From contig CADADP010000013.1 of NCBI GenBank assembly GCA_902786725.1, forward strand, positions 1 through 61,589: DNA of 61,589 bases, read 5' to 3'. The DNA is from an uncultured Bacteroidales bacterium. Lineage in GTDB: Bacteria; Bacteroidota; Bacteroidia; Bacteroidales; Muribaculaceae. The notes below the pieces were generated by a model that was not told the origin of the DNA, ran no database searches, and saw nothing but the letters and a program-made list of their open reading frames with translations. A program made the translations under genes and the position numbers. Positions 17,527 to 26,514 of the stretch are shown one piece after another. The stretch's first letter is position 1. The number at the start of each line of letters is the position of its first letter.

Positions 17527-17580
17527 ACATAAGTCCCATAGTAAGTCCCTATAGGTCTTATAAGTCTCATGGCCCTATAA
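17527..17580. repeat. Degenerate 'ATAAGTCCC/ATAGG' intergenic repeat tract
   Basis: Units resembling CATAAGTCCC, CATAGTAAGTCCC, TATAGGTCTTATAAGTCTC and GGCCCTATAAG follow each other at roughly 10-14 bp spacing. I recall such tracts between genes in related Bacteroidales. No coding potential. Confidence 0.6.
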
Positions 17581-17600
17581 GAAGGCCTATTATTACACGT

Positions 17601-17631
17601 CACGCCCTTCATCGATTAGATGAGGGGCGTG
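17601..17631. terminator. Strong hairpin between convergent genes
   Basis: CACGCCCTTCATC (17601-17613) pairs with GATGAGGGGCGTG (17619-17631) around the loop GATTA, with one G-T pair. It sits between the acyltransferase gene (plus) and the lipoprotein gene (minus), consistent with a bidirectional terminator, although no long T-run follows. Confidence 0.6.
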
Positions 17632-17664
17632 ATAACGGCTATTTCTTCGTGCATTTGTATTTCT

Positions 17665-18153
17665 TTAATTCTTTATTCTTGCCTTTTCTATCATTGTCCA
17701 AAACGAGGCGCGGGATATGCCATAAGCTTTGAATGCGTCTTCTATCGAGACTCCTTGGTATATCACATTCGAAGGTATATAGATTATATTGCCAAATTGG
17801 AATCCATAGACTCCATTTCTCGAGACCTTTTCAACAGTTATTGGTACATTGGCCCCTAAGGTTAATTTCTTTCCATTAAGTTCCCAAGAAGAGTATATAA
17901 TAGCATCCTCAATAAATACATTTTCTTCCTTGTCCTCAGATAGAATTCCATATGCTACTCTTTTGTCATCAAAGGCATAGAAACGAATTTTATCGTTAGT
18001 GGAGTTCTCAACATCAATAAGTAGCCATGGCGTGGTCAAGTCTGATTTTGATACACTGGATATCTTTGGCTCATCATCATTGCCACATGAAGTAAGCGTA
18101 AATGATGCAAGCAAGCATATTAATAATGCTAATAAATGATTCTTTTTATTCAT
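17665..18153 (-). CDS. Small unrecognised lipoprotein
   Basis: A 162-residue protein beginning MNKKNHLLALLICLLASF with lipobox TLTSC, so an envelope lipoprotein. The rest shows alternating strand-like segments (PWLLIDVE, IRFYAFDDKRVAYGIL, GFQFGNIIYIPS) of the lipocalin-like or DUF4923-like sort seen in many short Bacteroidales lipoproteins, but I cannot name a family. Its codons are much richer in A and T than those of glyA or the acyltransferase gene, suggesting recent gain or weak selection. It sits 24 bp after glyA on the same strand. Confidence 0.75.
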   Translation of the reverse strand: MNKKNHLLALLICLLASFTLTSCGNDDEPKISSVSKSDLTTPWLLIDVENSTNDKIRFYAFDDKRVAYGILSEDKEENVFIEDAIIYSSWELNGKKLTLGANVPITVEKVSRNGVYGFQFGNIIYIPSNVIYQGVSIEDAFKAYGISRASFWTMIEKARIKN

Positions 18154-18177
18154 AGTTGTATTTCTTTATAATTTTTT

Positions 18178-19458
18178 TTACCATGCGAACATCGGGTAGC
18201 CGGCCATCAGCCGGTTCACCTTCTCGCGCACACTGCTTATCACGCGCTCGTCCTCGGGGTGCGCCAGCACAGTGTCTATCATCTCCACTATCTCGCCCAT
18301 CAGCGGCTCCTTGGCGCCACGGGTGGTGATGGCCGGTGTGCCCAAGCGGATTCCTGAGGTCTGGAACGCTGAGCGGTCGTCGAATGGCACCATGTTCTTG
18401 TTCACCGTGATGTCGGCTGCCACCAGCGCTGCCTCGGCCACCTTGCCGGTTAGCTCGGGATACTTCCCGCGCAGGTCCAGCAAAATGCAATGGTTGTCGG
18501 TGCCGCCCGACGCTATCTTGTAGCCCTTGTCGAGTAGCGCCTGTGCCATGGCTTGCGCATTGGCTTTCACCTGCTTGGCGTATTCGGTGAACGATGGCTG
18601 CAACGCTTCGCCAAATGCCACCGCCTTAGCCGCTATCACGTGCTCCAGCGGGCCACCTTGCACGCCGGGGAACACGGCGCTGTTGAGCAGCGACGACATC
18701 TTGCGCAACTCACCTTTCTTGGTGGTGATGCCCCATGGGTTGTCGAAGTCCTTGCCCATCAGTATTATTCCGCCACGCGGACCGCGCAGGGTCTTGTGGG
18801 TGGTGGAGGTCACTATGTGCGCGTAGCGAAGGGGGTTGTTGAGCAGCCCGGCGGCTATCAGGCCTGCCGGGTGAGCCATGTCTATCATCAAGATGGCTCC
18901 CACACTGTCGGCAATAGCGCGCATACGGGCGTAGTCCCACTCGCGGCTGTACGCGCTGGCGCCACCCACTATCAGTTTGGGACGCTCGCGCTGTGCCACT
19001 TCTTCCATCATATCGTAGTCCACCAGATTGGTATCGCGTGTCACGTTATACTCACACTGCTTATATACCAGCCCCGAGAAGTTAACCGGGCTACCGTGCG
19101 ACAAGTGGCCACCATGTGCCAGGTTCAAGCCCATAAACTTGTCTCCGGGCTTCATCACGGCCATAAATACTGCCATGTTGGCCTGGGCACCGCTATGAGG
19201 CTGCACGTTGGCATACTCAGCCCCAAACAGGCGGCAAATGCGCTCTATAGCCACATTCTCGGCCTCATCCACCACTTGGCAACCACCGTAATAACGGTGC
19301 CCTGGGTAGCCCTCGGCATATTTGTTGGTCAGGCAACTGCCCATCGCCTGCATCACTTGCTCACTCACAAAGTTCTCGCTTGCTATCAGCTCTATGCCGC
19401 GCTGTTGGCGCTCGTGCTCACGGCCGATAATGTCAAAAATCACGCTGTCATGTTCCAT
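18178..19458 (-). CDS. glyA: Serine hydroxymethyltransferase
   Basis: PLP enzyme that interconverts serine plus tetrahydrofolate with glycine plus methylene-THF, the main entry of one-carbon units. The 426-residue length is typical. Hallmarks: ELIASENF near 23-30, [14 protein letters not shown] at 47-60, the aspartate site [10 protein letters not shown] near 191-200, and the Schiff-base lysine K222 in [14 protein letters not shown]. The C-terminal substrate region HCILLDLR and the late [14 protein letters not shown] are intact. The start at 19458 (MEHDSVIF) is supported by the promoter-like sequence upstream. Confidence 0.97.
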   Translation of the reverse strand: MEHDSVIFDIIGREHERQQRGIELIASENFVSEQVMQAMGSCLTNKYAEGYPGHRYYGGCQVVDEAENVAIERICRLFGAEYANVQPHSGAQANMAVFMAVMKPGDKFMGLNLAHGGHLSHGSPVNFSGLVYKQCEYNVTRDTNLVDYDMMEEVAQRERPKLIVGGASAYSREWDYARMRAIADSVGAILMIDMAHPAGLIAAGLLNNPLRYAHIVTSTTHKTLRGPRGGIILMGKDFDNPWGITTKKGELRKMSSLLNSAVFPGVQGGPLEHVIAAKAVAFGEALQPSFTEYAKQVKANAQAMAQALLDKGYKIASGGTDNHCILLDLRGKYPELTGKVAEAALVAADITVNKNMVPFDDRSAFQTSGIRLGTPAITTRGAKEPLMGEIVEMIDTVLAHPEDERVISSVREKVNRLMAGYPMFAW

Positions 19459-19543
19459 GTCGCTTGGGATATGTCTCTTAGTGGTTTATGTTTGTTTATA
19501 GTTAAGTTCTCTAATATCGGGAATCATTCTCGCTTCCTAAATG

Positions 19544-19575
19544 CAAAAATAACAAAAAACTCGTTAATATCCACA
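19544..19575 (-). promoter_or_regulatory. Probable glyA promoter
   Basis: Minus-strand TGTG (19572-19575), 20 bp, TATTTTTG (19544-19551). The -7 box matches TAnnTTTG; the -33 element is weak. It is back to back with the riboswitch promoter at 19596. Confidence 0.45.
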
Positions 19576-19595
19576 TTTTACTCACGTTTTTTTAC

Positions 19596-19603
19596 TATCT
19601 TTG
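19596..19603 (+). promoter_or_regulatory. -7 box of the riboswitch transcript
   Basis: TATCTTTG, followed by GCGCC. The predicted start is near 19610, eight bases before the riboswitch P1 stem. No clear TTTG lies at the usual distance upstream, only T-rich sequence. Confidence 0.55.
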
Positions 19604-19617
19604 CGCCGCAATAACGA

Positions 19618-19842
19618 AGTGTCGGGTTCCGCACAGGCAATCTCTTGCCTCGTGGATTAATAGGGAATCAGGTGAAAATCCTGGACAGTACCCGCTGCTG
19701 TGAGTCCTAACCGTAACACCGCGTTTCGCTTTTATGCCACTGGCGTATTCGGCTCCAAATTGTTTCCTGTGAGCATGACTACATCTTAAGTCGGGAAGGC
19801 GCGAAATCGCGGAGGACAAGTCAGAAGACCTGCCATGACACT
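19618..19842 (+). ncRNA. Cobalamin (B12) riboswitch
   Basis: All the conserved blocks of the cobalamin class are present in order: GGGAATCAGGTGAAAATCC with GGACAGTACCCGC near 19660-19695, GCTGTGAG, GCCACTG at 19736-19742, and the B12 box AAGTCAGAAGACCTGCC at 19818-19834. AGTGTC (19618-19623) can pair with GACACT (19837-19842) to close P1. Binding of adenosyl- or related cobalamins usually represses the downstream gene. The next gene on this strand is the LRR surface protein at 20121; glyA lies upstream on the opposite strand and cannot be its target. Confidence 0.95.
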
Positions 19843-20120
19843 GAGCCGGGCTGAATGCGCCGTCGGCAATAGCGCGTCGCTTCAGCCATGTTCACGCGGA
19901 AATTGAACAATGGCCAGTCCTTTAAGATGTAGTCGGCAATCATGCCCGTACTCTTAATAGCTAAGAATTGACCCTTGGGGTGAGCCGCAAGCCGCCGGTT
20001 ATGTGCGCCACTGCGCCACGTGCCGGTATAGGCCCGGATACCACTCGCCGAGCGTGAACTTTAAGATGAACAATTGAGAAAGTGTAACACTTAATTATTA
20101 TTTTAAAGTTCAAAACTGTT
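19843..20120 (+). other. 278-nt structured leader between riboswitch and LRR gene
   Basis: No open reading frame of note. It holds several possible hairpins, for example GGTAT (20025-20029) with ATACC (20038-20042) and GC-rich CCGCCGG-type segments. No T-run terminator is seen, so the riboswitch may act on translation or through Rho. The last 60 nt are A/T-rich and free of structure, as usual before a Bacteroidales start codon. Confidence 0.5.
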
Positions 20121-23100
20121 ATGAAAAAACTATTACTGATCTTCACCGCCCTGTGCGTCACACTGTCTGTGGCCGCGCAGGTCAGGGTGCAAGGCGTGCC
20201 CAGAGCAGACGTTCATAAGGCTCCGGCACAAGTGAAAAAAGCCGCCAACGAATCGGAATTCACCTTCTCCGACATCAAGAACTGGAGTGGTGAAGGCGCA
20301 AATATGGCGGCATTCGCCATCCAGTGGAACACCGGGAAAGACTCCGAAACCACTGCCATGGTGTTCGGATATCGGTGGGATGGAACTGCCACCGCCGCCG
20401 ACATGCTCGACGCCATCGTGAAAAACAACCCACGTATCTACTACATGACTCAGGGTGGAACTGCCTATGGTAGCACAGTGGGTGGTTTCGGTTGGGACTA
20501 TGACGACGATGGTGATATCGCACTCATGCTCAACGGTGAGCGTATCGAGAGCGAAACGCGCTTCTTCGATGGTGCGACCAATAACTTCGACAAGTACACC
20601 GCCGCCGACCCAGACGACTACTGGGGCGCCGGTTGGTATAGAGGTTACTGGTCTCTCTGGCAGAAATCATCATCTGACGCATCTTGGCGCTACGCTTCCG
20701 TTGGTATCACCGGAATGAAACTCACTAACGGTTGCTGGGTGGGTTTCAACTTTGCAGCCGGCATGAGTAGCTATGACTGGATGCCACTCGAGTCGGCACC
20801 GGCTCTAATTCCCGACGATGCCGAAACACAGATTATCTACGACAACATCTGCTACACGCTCACAGCCTGGGGCAACACTAAGAAAGTGTCGGTCTCCGCA
20901 CCCTTCGACGGCTCAGGCATAACCTACACCGGCACCATCACTATCCCCGCCACATTCACCTACAAGGAGAACCTCTACACCGTTACCGGTGTGGATAACG
21001 AGGCTTTCAAGGGCTCGACGGTAACCGCCGTGTCACTGCCCGAAACAGTAAGCAAAATCGGCGGCAGCGCCTTCGAAAACTGTGCGGGTCTCACTTCGTT
21101 CGTTCTGCCCGCAGCGCTGAAGAAGATAGGTAACGCCACTTTCAAGGCTTCGGGTCTAACTGCCATCAACATACCTGCCGCCATCACCTCAATCGGCGAA
21201 GGCGCGTTCGAGGGTTGCTCAGGCTTGACTTCGCTCACTCTCAGCGAAGGCCTTAAGCAGATAGGCGATAACGCTTTTGCCGAAACGGCCATCACTTCGC
21301 TCGCTCTGCCGGCATCACTCACATCCATAGGTCAAGTGGCTTTCTTTAGTTGCGCCGCTCTTGAAAGCGTAACATTTGCCGAAGGTCTCACCACTATAGG
21401 TGACGGCGCATTCTCTTACTGCGCTATTGCCGAACTTGTGCTGCCAGAGTCGCTCACAGCTATCGGTGTTAGCGCTTTTGAGGGCTGCCCACTCACAAGC
21501 ATTAAGTCAATAACTATCACCCCGGCCACTTGCGGCAATGGCGCCTTCGACGAGACTACCACCGCATCGGCCACTCTCACAGTGCCTTACGGATACATCG
21601 ACCTCTATAAGTCTAAGGCCGTGTGGCAAGACTTTGTGAACTTCGCTGAGCAGACTATGCCGGTTCACGTTGGCGACCGCTTCACTAAGGACGGAATCGC
21701 CTACATCGTAACGGATCTCAACGCTAACGTCGGCGAGGCTAAAGTCACTTATCACAACACGCAGAACACTGTGGCCAACTCTAACAAGGCCGAATATACC
21801 GGCGACATCGTGGTGCCTGCTGTAGTCAATTTCCAGGGTGTTGACCTCCGTGTCACCGCACTTGCCGACAGCGCATTCCTCGGTGCCACAGCTCTTACAT
21901 CGGTTGTTCTACCCGAAGGACTTACACACAGTGGCGCACGCGCGTTCTACAACTGCTCGGCAATGACATCGGTGACTGTGCCGTCGTCGCTAACCAACTT
22001 CGGCACCTATTCTTTCTACGGCTGCAAAGCTCTCACGAGTATTGTGATTCCGGAAGGGACTACCGAGATTCCTAACTATATGCTCTACAGTAACGAGAAA
22101 CTGGAGGCTCTGAACCTGCCGAGCACTATCCAAACCATCGGCACCTACGCCTTCTCTTATTGCAAAACGCTGCAGAGCGTGGTCCTGCCCGACGGCATCA
22201 CCGAAATAGGCGCTAACACGTTCACCAGTTGCGCTAATCTCACAAGCGTAGAACTGCCTTCGCAACTAACCGCTATACCGAACTATATGTTCAGCAACTG
22301 CGCCGCACTGCCGGCAGTGGAAATACCCGAGACAGTCACCTCGATTGGCAACTACGCATTCAACGGATGCTCGGTTCTGGCTTCTATCAGCCTTCCGCAA
22401 AATCTGCAATCGGTGGGACAGAACGCTTTCGCTTCGTGCAAAGCCCTCACAGAGGTCACTATCCCCGAGTCTGTTACGTCGGTGGGCAACGCTGTGTTCA
22501 GCAACTGCTCTAACCTGGTTACGGCCGTGCTGCCGGTTAACAGCGGTATTACATCGCTGGGTACCAACTTCTTCAACGCCTGCTCTAACCTGAAGAACGT
22601 GACTCTGCCCAAGACCCTTACATCGCTTGGCAACAACGCTTTCCAGAAGTGCGTGTCGCTCACGTCGCTCACTCTGCCTGTGACCATGACTTCGCTCGGC
22701 TCTTACGTGTTCAACGGTTGCGTGGCGCTCGAGCGCGTTACAGGCCTGGCACACGTTAAAGAAGTGCCTAACTACGGCTTCCAGAACTGCTCGGAACTCG
22801 AGTTCGTTGACTTCGGCAAAGAAGTGACGCGTCTGGGCACATACGCCTTCCAGAACTGCGGCAAACTGACGTCGGCCAACTTCGGCACCGGTATCACCTA
22901 CATCGGTATGTATGCTCTCGACGGCTGCAAACTGGTTACCGACTTTGAGATTGGTGATGCAGTGACAAGCATCAATGCTTACTCGTTCCGCAACGTGGGC
23001 TTCACCCAATTTGTGCTGCCTCCAACATTGACATCATTCACAGGCGCTCACGTGTTCAGTGGCGTCACCGATGCCCACATCTATTCGGCCATCGAGAACC

Positions 23101-23759
23101 CCAAGAACGCTAACGCCAACACTTTCGCCATCAGCACCGGTGTTTATGCCCCGGTAACTGTTCTCTCGGGTACGGCAGCCAAGTACGCGTCGCTCACCGG
23201 TTGGAAGTCGGCCACAATCACCGAACCTCAGATTGAGCAAATCGACTTCGCCGATTCCAATATCGACTTTGGGGAAAAGACTGTGACAGTGACCGTTACG
23301 CCTCAGTTGGCCTACGCCGAGGTTGTGCCGGCCGCATTTGCCCGTTATAACGACGCTTACTACTTCGCCAACGCCTCGACTGTGAAGATGCAGTTCATCA
23401 CCGACGGTGGCCAGGCAAGCGTGGCACGCCGCGCCGAAGCTCAGCCGCAAGAAGTTGACGCTACATTTGATGGCACCAATTTCACAGCCGAATCGCCCGA
23501 ACTGCAGGGCGAAACCGCCTACAAGTACCGCGTAGTCGTAACCGACGGCCAGGGCAATGAGACCGCCAGCGATTGGCACCAGTTCACCACTGAGGGCACT
23601 ATCACAGCGGTTAGCGATGTCAAGGCCGAGTCCGATGTTATCAGTACTGAGTACTACAACGCTCAGGGTGTGAAGTCGAGCACTCCGTTCAGCGGTATTA
23701 ATATCGTGGTATCAACCCGCGCCGACGGCTCCAAGACCGCTATCAAGGTTCTCAAATAG
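20121..23759 (+). CDS. Riboswitch-controlled BspA-like LRR surface protein with T9SS-like tail
   Basis: A 1212-residue secreted protein: signal peptide MKKLLLIFTALCVTLSVAAQ; an N-terminal domain at about 45-230 (IKNWSGEGANMAAFAIQWN, then MVFGYRWDGT, then AGWYRGYWSLW); a long array of LRR_5/BspA repeats from about 265 to 1010 of the type IPETVTSIGNYAFNGCSVL; a beta-sandwich-like part; and the tail YYNAQGVKSSTPFSGINI ending in basic residues, a type IX-like sorting tail. From memory, the 'IQWN...GYRWDG' domain occurs in surface proteins of Bacteroidales B12-uptake loci. With the upstream B12 riboswitch, a role in capturing or handling corrinoids at the cell surface is a reasonable inference, but no BtuB-type transporter gene lies in the window. 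Confidence 0.88.
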   Translation: MKKLLLIFTALCVTLSVAAQVRVQGVPRADVHKAPAQVKKAANESEFTFSDIKNWSGEGANMAAFAIQWNTGKDSETTAMVFGYRWDGTATAADMLDAIVKNNPRIYYMTQGGTAYGSTVGGFGWDYDDDGDIALMLNGERIESETRFFDGATNNFDKYTAADPDDYWGAGWYRGYWSLWQKSSSDASWRYASVGITGMKLTNGCWVGFNFAAGMSSYDWMPLESAPALIPDDAETQIIYDNICYTLTAWGNTKKVSVSAPFDGSGITYTGTITIPATFTYKENLYTVTGVDNEAFKGSTVTAVSLPETVSKIGGSAFENCAGLTSFVLPAALKKIGNATFKASGLTAINIPAAITSIGEGAFEGCSGLTSLTLSEGLKQIGDNAFAETAITSLALPASLTSIGQVAFFSCAALESVTFAEGLTTIGDGAFSYCAIAELVLPESLTAIGVSAFEGCPLTSIKSITITPATCGNGAFDETTTASATLTVPYGYIDLYKSKAVWQDFVNFAEQTMPVHVGDRFTKDGIAYIVTDLNANVGEAKVTYHNTQNTVANSNKAEYTGDIVVPAVVNFQGVDLRVTALADSAFLGATALTSVVLPEGLTHSGARAFYNCSAMTSVTVPSSLTNFGTYSFYGCKALTSIVIPEGTTEIPNYMLYSNEKLEALNLPSTIQTIGTYAFSYCKTLQSVVLPDGITEIGANTFTSCANLTSVELPSQLTAIPNYMFSNCAALPAVEIPETVTSIGNYAFNGCSVLASISLPQNLQSVGQNAFASCKALTEVTIPESVTSVGNAVFSNCSNLVTAVLPVNSGITSLGTNFFNACSNLKNVTLPKTLTSLGNNAFQKCVSLTSLTLPVTMTSLGSYVFNGCVALERVTGLAHVKEVPNYGFQNCSELEFVDFGKEVTRLGTYAFQNCGKLTSANFGTGITYIGMYALDGCKLVTDFEIGDAVTSINAYSFRNVGFTQFVLPPTLTSFTGAHVFSGVTDAHIYSAIENPKNANANTFAISTGVYAPVTVLSGTAAKYASLTGWKSATITEPQIEQIDFADSNIDFGEKTVTVTVTPQLAYAEVVPAAFARYNDAYYFANASTVKMQFITDGGQASVARRAEAQPQEVDATFDGTNFTAESPELQGETAYKYRVVVTDGQGNETASDWHQFTTEGTITAVSDVKAESDVISTEYYNAQGVKSSTPFSGINIVVSTRADGSKTAIKVLK

Positions 23760-23778
23760 ACAGTACTATGAAATTCGT

Positions 23779-23802
23779 TATCCCAATGCCTGATATGGGA
23801 TA
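23779..23802. terminator. Stem-loop 1 between the convergent LRR and propeller genes
   Basis: TATCCCA (23779-23785) pairs with TGGGATA (23796-23802) 20 bp after the LRR stop codon. Confidence 0.45.
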
Positions 23803-23814
23803 ATATTAGTAGAT

Positions 23815-23841
23815 GGGGGCGACCGAATTTCGGCCGCCCCC
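23815..23841. terminator. GC-rich bidirectional terminator
   Basis: GGGGGCG (23815-23821) pairs with CGCCCCC (23835-23841), with an inner CCGA/TCGG stem and a three-base loop, followed by TCTTGATTCT. It lies between convergent genes and probably serves both. Confidence 0.75.
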
Positions 23842-23869
23842 TCTTGATTCTATGCGATTTTGCCGCGCG

Positions 23870-25159
23870 TCAATCGCCCATCACGCGGTTGGCGAGGGTC
23901 ACCACGTCGCTCACGTCGATATCGTGGTCACTGTTCATGTCGGCGTGCGCAGTGATAAACACCTCGGGTGTATCGCCCATAACGTGATTGGCGATGGCCA
24001 CCACATCGCTCACGTCGGTAGCCTTATCATCGTTCACATCGCCCTGAGTCTCGGTGGCTTCCCATAGCGAACGCACTATCTGCGACGGGAACCAGTAGTG
24101 GCCTGGCATCTTCACCGTGGTCTTCAACTCGCCGGTGCTGCCGTCGTAGATGCTGAACCAGTAGTTGGTGGAGCCATAGCTCTGGAATGTGCACACCAGC
24201 ACATCGCCGCTCTCGGGGTCGGTGGCAATGCAGTGCCCGTACATCTGCTGCTTGCCGGTGAATTCTATAAAACGCTCGGTATATTGCCTCGTGTCAAAGT
24301 CGTATTTGCTTAGGTAATTCAGCCCTTCTCCGCTGCAGTACACCACTGCGTTGGCGCCCTTTAGCTCCGCCGGAGCGCATGGCTTAGGGGTGAACCAGCA
24401 GTTGACCGACGCGGCCGGCACTTCGTGTGGCTCGCCGGCGGTGTCATCATCGGTGATGGGTACAAACCGCTCGCTGTCGGTCGATTTGGGCGTGCCCCAT
24501 GTGGCGCTGTTCACGGCGGCATAGAGCTGTCCGTGCACGCTGAATACCGTAGTGGTGTTCTCTATCGCAATGGTGCTCGTCAAGACATCGCTCTCCGTGT
24601 CCACCACCATCACTCCGGCAGGGCAGGCCACGTAGAGCTTTCCGTTGCGTACTGCCATGTCGCCCATGCCTGCCCCGTACATCGTGGCATCATCAGCGCC
24701 GGTGCCTTCCACTTGGCCCAGTTGCTCCATCGTGTCCAGGTCATAGACATACAGCCCTCGGTTAGTGCCCACATAGAATTTTCCCACTTCGGGCACCACG
24801 GCTATGCCGCGCGTGTCGGCGTCTCCATCCACTTCGGCGTGACTTGCCAGCACCTCCAGCGTGGCGGCATCCAGTACCACCACACGGCCACCCGAGCCAA
24901 AGTTCTGCTTCGATGTTATGAACAGCCGCCCATCGCTCAGCGTGGCAAACTGTGCGGTCATACCCAGCGACTCGCCGGAGCCGTTGTTAAGCAAATTGGT
25001 GCTCAATTCGCCCGTTTTAGTCGAGTAGAAGTTCAGCAACCCCGGTTCCACGCCATACTGCCCCTCGCACACTATGAAATATCCGTTAGTGTGCTGCGCT
25101 ATGCCGCAAACACTCATGGTCACCATCGTTATAACCGAAATTATTAATCGTTTCATCAT
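23870..25159 (-). CDS. Secreted beta-propeller (DUF5074/BtuG-like) protein with dockerin-like tail
   Basis: A 429-residue protein starting at ATG 25159 (MMKRLIISVITMVTM) with a signal peptide ending near CGIAQ; the open extension to 25234 is leader. Residues about 25-370 are repeated propeller blades: NGYFIVCEGQYG, DGRLFITSKQNFG, RVVVLDAATLEVLASH, KFYVGTNRGLYVYDLDTM, KLYVACPAGVMVVDT. This pattern fits DUF5074/YncE-like propellers, the fold of the B12-binding surface protein BtuG. There is no lipobox, unlike BtuG. The C-terminus has two dockerin-like repeats, DVNDDKATDVSDVVAIANH and DMNSDHDIDVSDVVTLANR; the first lacks the usual DG pair. It converges on the riboswitch-controlled LRR gene. Corrinoid binding is inference. 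Confidence 0.8.
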   Translation of the reverse strand: MMKRLIISVITMVTMSVCGIAQHTNGYFIVCEGQYGVEPGLLNFYSTKTGELSTNLLNNGSGESLGMTAQFATLSDGRLFITSKQNFGSGGRVVVLDAATLEVLASHAEVDGDADTRGIAVVPEVGKFYVGTNRGLYVYDLDTMEQLGQVEGTGADDATMYGAGMGDMAVRNGKLYVACPAGVMVVDTESDVLTSTIAIENTTTVFSVHGQLYAAVNSATWGTPKSTDSERFVPITDDDTAGEPHEVPAASVNCWFTPKPCAPAELKGANAVVYCSGEGLNYLSKYDFDTRQYTERFIEFTGKQQMYGHCIATDPESGDVLVCTFQSYGSTNYWFSIYDGSTGELKTTVKMPGHYWFPSQIVRSLWEATETQGDVNDDKATDVSDVVAIANHVMGDTPEVFITAHADMNSDHDIDVSDVVTLANRVMGD

Positions 25160-25293
25160 ACACTTGTTTTTGCACTGCAAATTTACAAATTTTTCGTGGT
25201 GTAGAGTATCCGTGTTCCATGGTATATGCAACAAAAAATCCTCTCGCTAATGTGCGGGAGGACTTTTCTTCTGTATCCGTATTGCATATCGCT

Positions 25294-26268
25294 TTATTTC
25301 ACTTTAATAACCTTGCCGGCTTGGATGTTATTGCCCCTGATACCGTTGAGGCGCTTCAGCTTGGCTACAGTGGTGCCGTTGCGCGAGGCTATCGAACTCA
25401 GGCTCTCACCGCTGCGCACCTTGTGGGTGCTGCGGCTTGCCGAGCGGCTGTAGCTGTTTTTGCCGGCTTTGCGGCCATGCCTCTTGCTGTAGTTCTTCGA
25501 CGAAGTGTATCTGGTTCCGGGCGAGTAACTGCGCGACTCGGTGTAATTGCTCTTGTTGAACGTGTAAGAGTCGGTGTGGGCCGTCTGGTTCTCAAAGTCG
25601 AAGATGGCTTCGGGGTTGATAGCGTAGCCCATAAAGCGGGTCTCAAGGTGCAAGTGCGGTCCGGTGCTGCGACCTGTGGAACCGCTCAGCGCTATAGGCG
25701 TACCGGCTTTCACGTACTGGTTGGGTTGCACCAGGAACTTCGATAAGTGGCCATACACGGTCTCAAGGCCGTTCTCGTGGCGAACTATTACGTAGAAACC
25801 GAAACCGCCACGCTCATACTTGGTGAGGCGCACTTTGCCGTCGAATACAGCGCGTACTGTGTCGCCCATGGGGCAAGCCAAGTCTATTCCCTTGTGTACG
25901 CGACGGAAACGAGGACGATAGCCGTAGTGTGAACTCACGCGGTAGCGGTCCAGTGGCATCTCGTAGCCACTCACGTCTATCACCTTGCGTGCGGGCACAT
26001 CGTCTTTATTGAACGGGTTCACGAGGCCGCTTTCCCAGCCCTCCTCATAGATGTCGGGTTCCGGCTCCTCTTCTTCGTAGAGCGATGCGGCTAGCTCTTG
26101 TGTCTTCTCAGCCTTTATCTGGTCTTTAATGTTGTTCTGTTTCGCCAGCAGATTGGCGTGTGCTTTGTTTTTTACCGACTGCAAGTTTTGTGCTTCTGTG
26201 TTGAAACTCAGTGCCGTAAGCACCATTGCAAAAATCGCCGTCAGTGTGTATCTTAAGTTTTTCCTCAT
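25294..26268 (-). CDS. M23 family metallopeptidase with C-terminal LysM domain
   Basis: Exported peptidoglycan endopeptidase of the LytM/M23 fold, 324 residues. A signal peptide (to about SFNTEA) is followed by a charged, coiled-coil-like stretch (30-75), then the M23 domain at about 100-222 with zinc ligands H125 and D129 (HKGID) and H207 in GPHLHLE, with H205 also conserved. After a Ser/Tyr-rich linker (230-278) a LysM domain (HKVRSGESLSSIASRNGTT) ends the protein and should bind the glycan strands. All catalytic residues are present, so it is probably an active hydrolase rather than an EnvC-like activator. It precedes the propeller gene on the same strand by 134 bp. Confidence 0.92.
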   Translation of the reverse strand: MRKNLRYTLTAIFAMVLTALSFNTEAQNLQSVKNKAHANLLAKQNNIKDQIKAEKTQELAASLYEEEEPEPDIYEEGWESGLVNPFNKDDVPARKVIDVSGYEMPLDRYRVSSHYGYRPRFRRVHKGIDLACPMGDTVRAVFDGKVRLTKYERGGFGFYVIVRHENGLETVYGHLSKFLVQPNQYVKAGTPIALSGSTGRSTGPHLHLETRFMGYAINPEAIFDFENQTAHTDSYTFNKSNYTESRSYSPGTRYTSSKNYSKRHGRKAGKNSYSRSASRSTHKVRSGESLSSIASRNGTTVAKLKRLNGIRGNNIQAGKVIKVK

Positions 26269-26514
26269 ATCCTTTTTTGTTTAATATTCAGCGGTTTCTC
26301 GCCATCCTTGTCGTCTCAGCCAGCCATTGCAGAGAGGGATGTTATCATTTCCCAGTTCGCGAAAAAATCCGCCTTTTTTACTCTAAAAACGTTCAAAGTT
26401 ACAATTTTATTTCATAACAGCCTAAAATTTTTGTGCTAAAATTTGTAAACTTTGGTTTTGTTTTCTTAAACCGACCGCCTCGATTGTCCTGCCACAGGGC
26501 GATGTGTGCGTCTG

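Noticed and set aside
15015-25159. Cellulosome locus
   Set aside because: Only two dockerin-like tails, no cohesin, scaffoldin or set of polysaccharidases between them.
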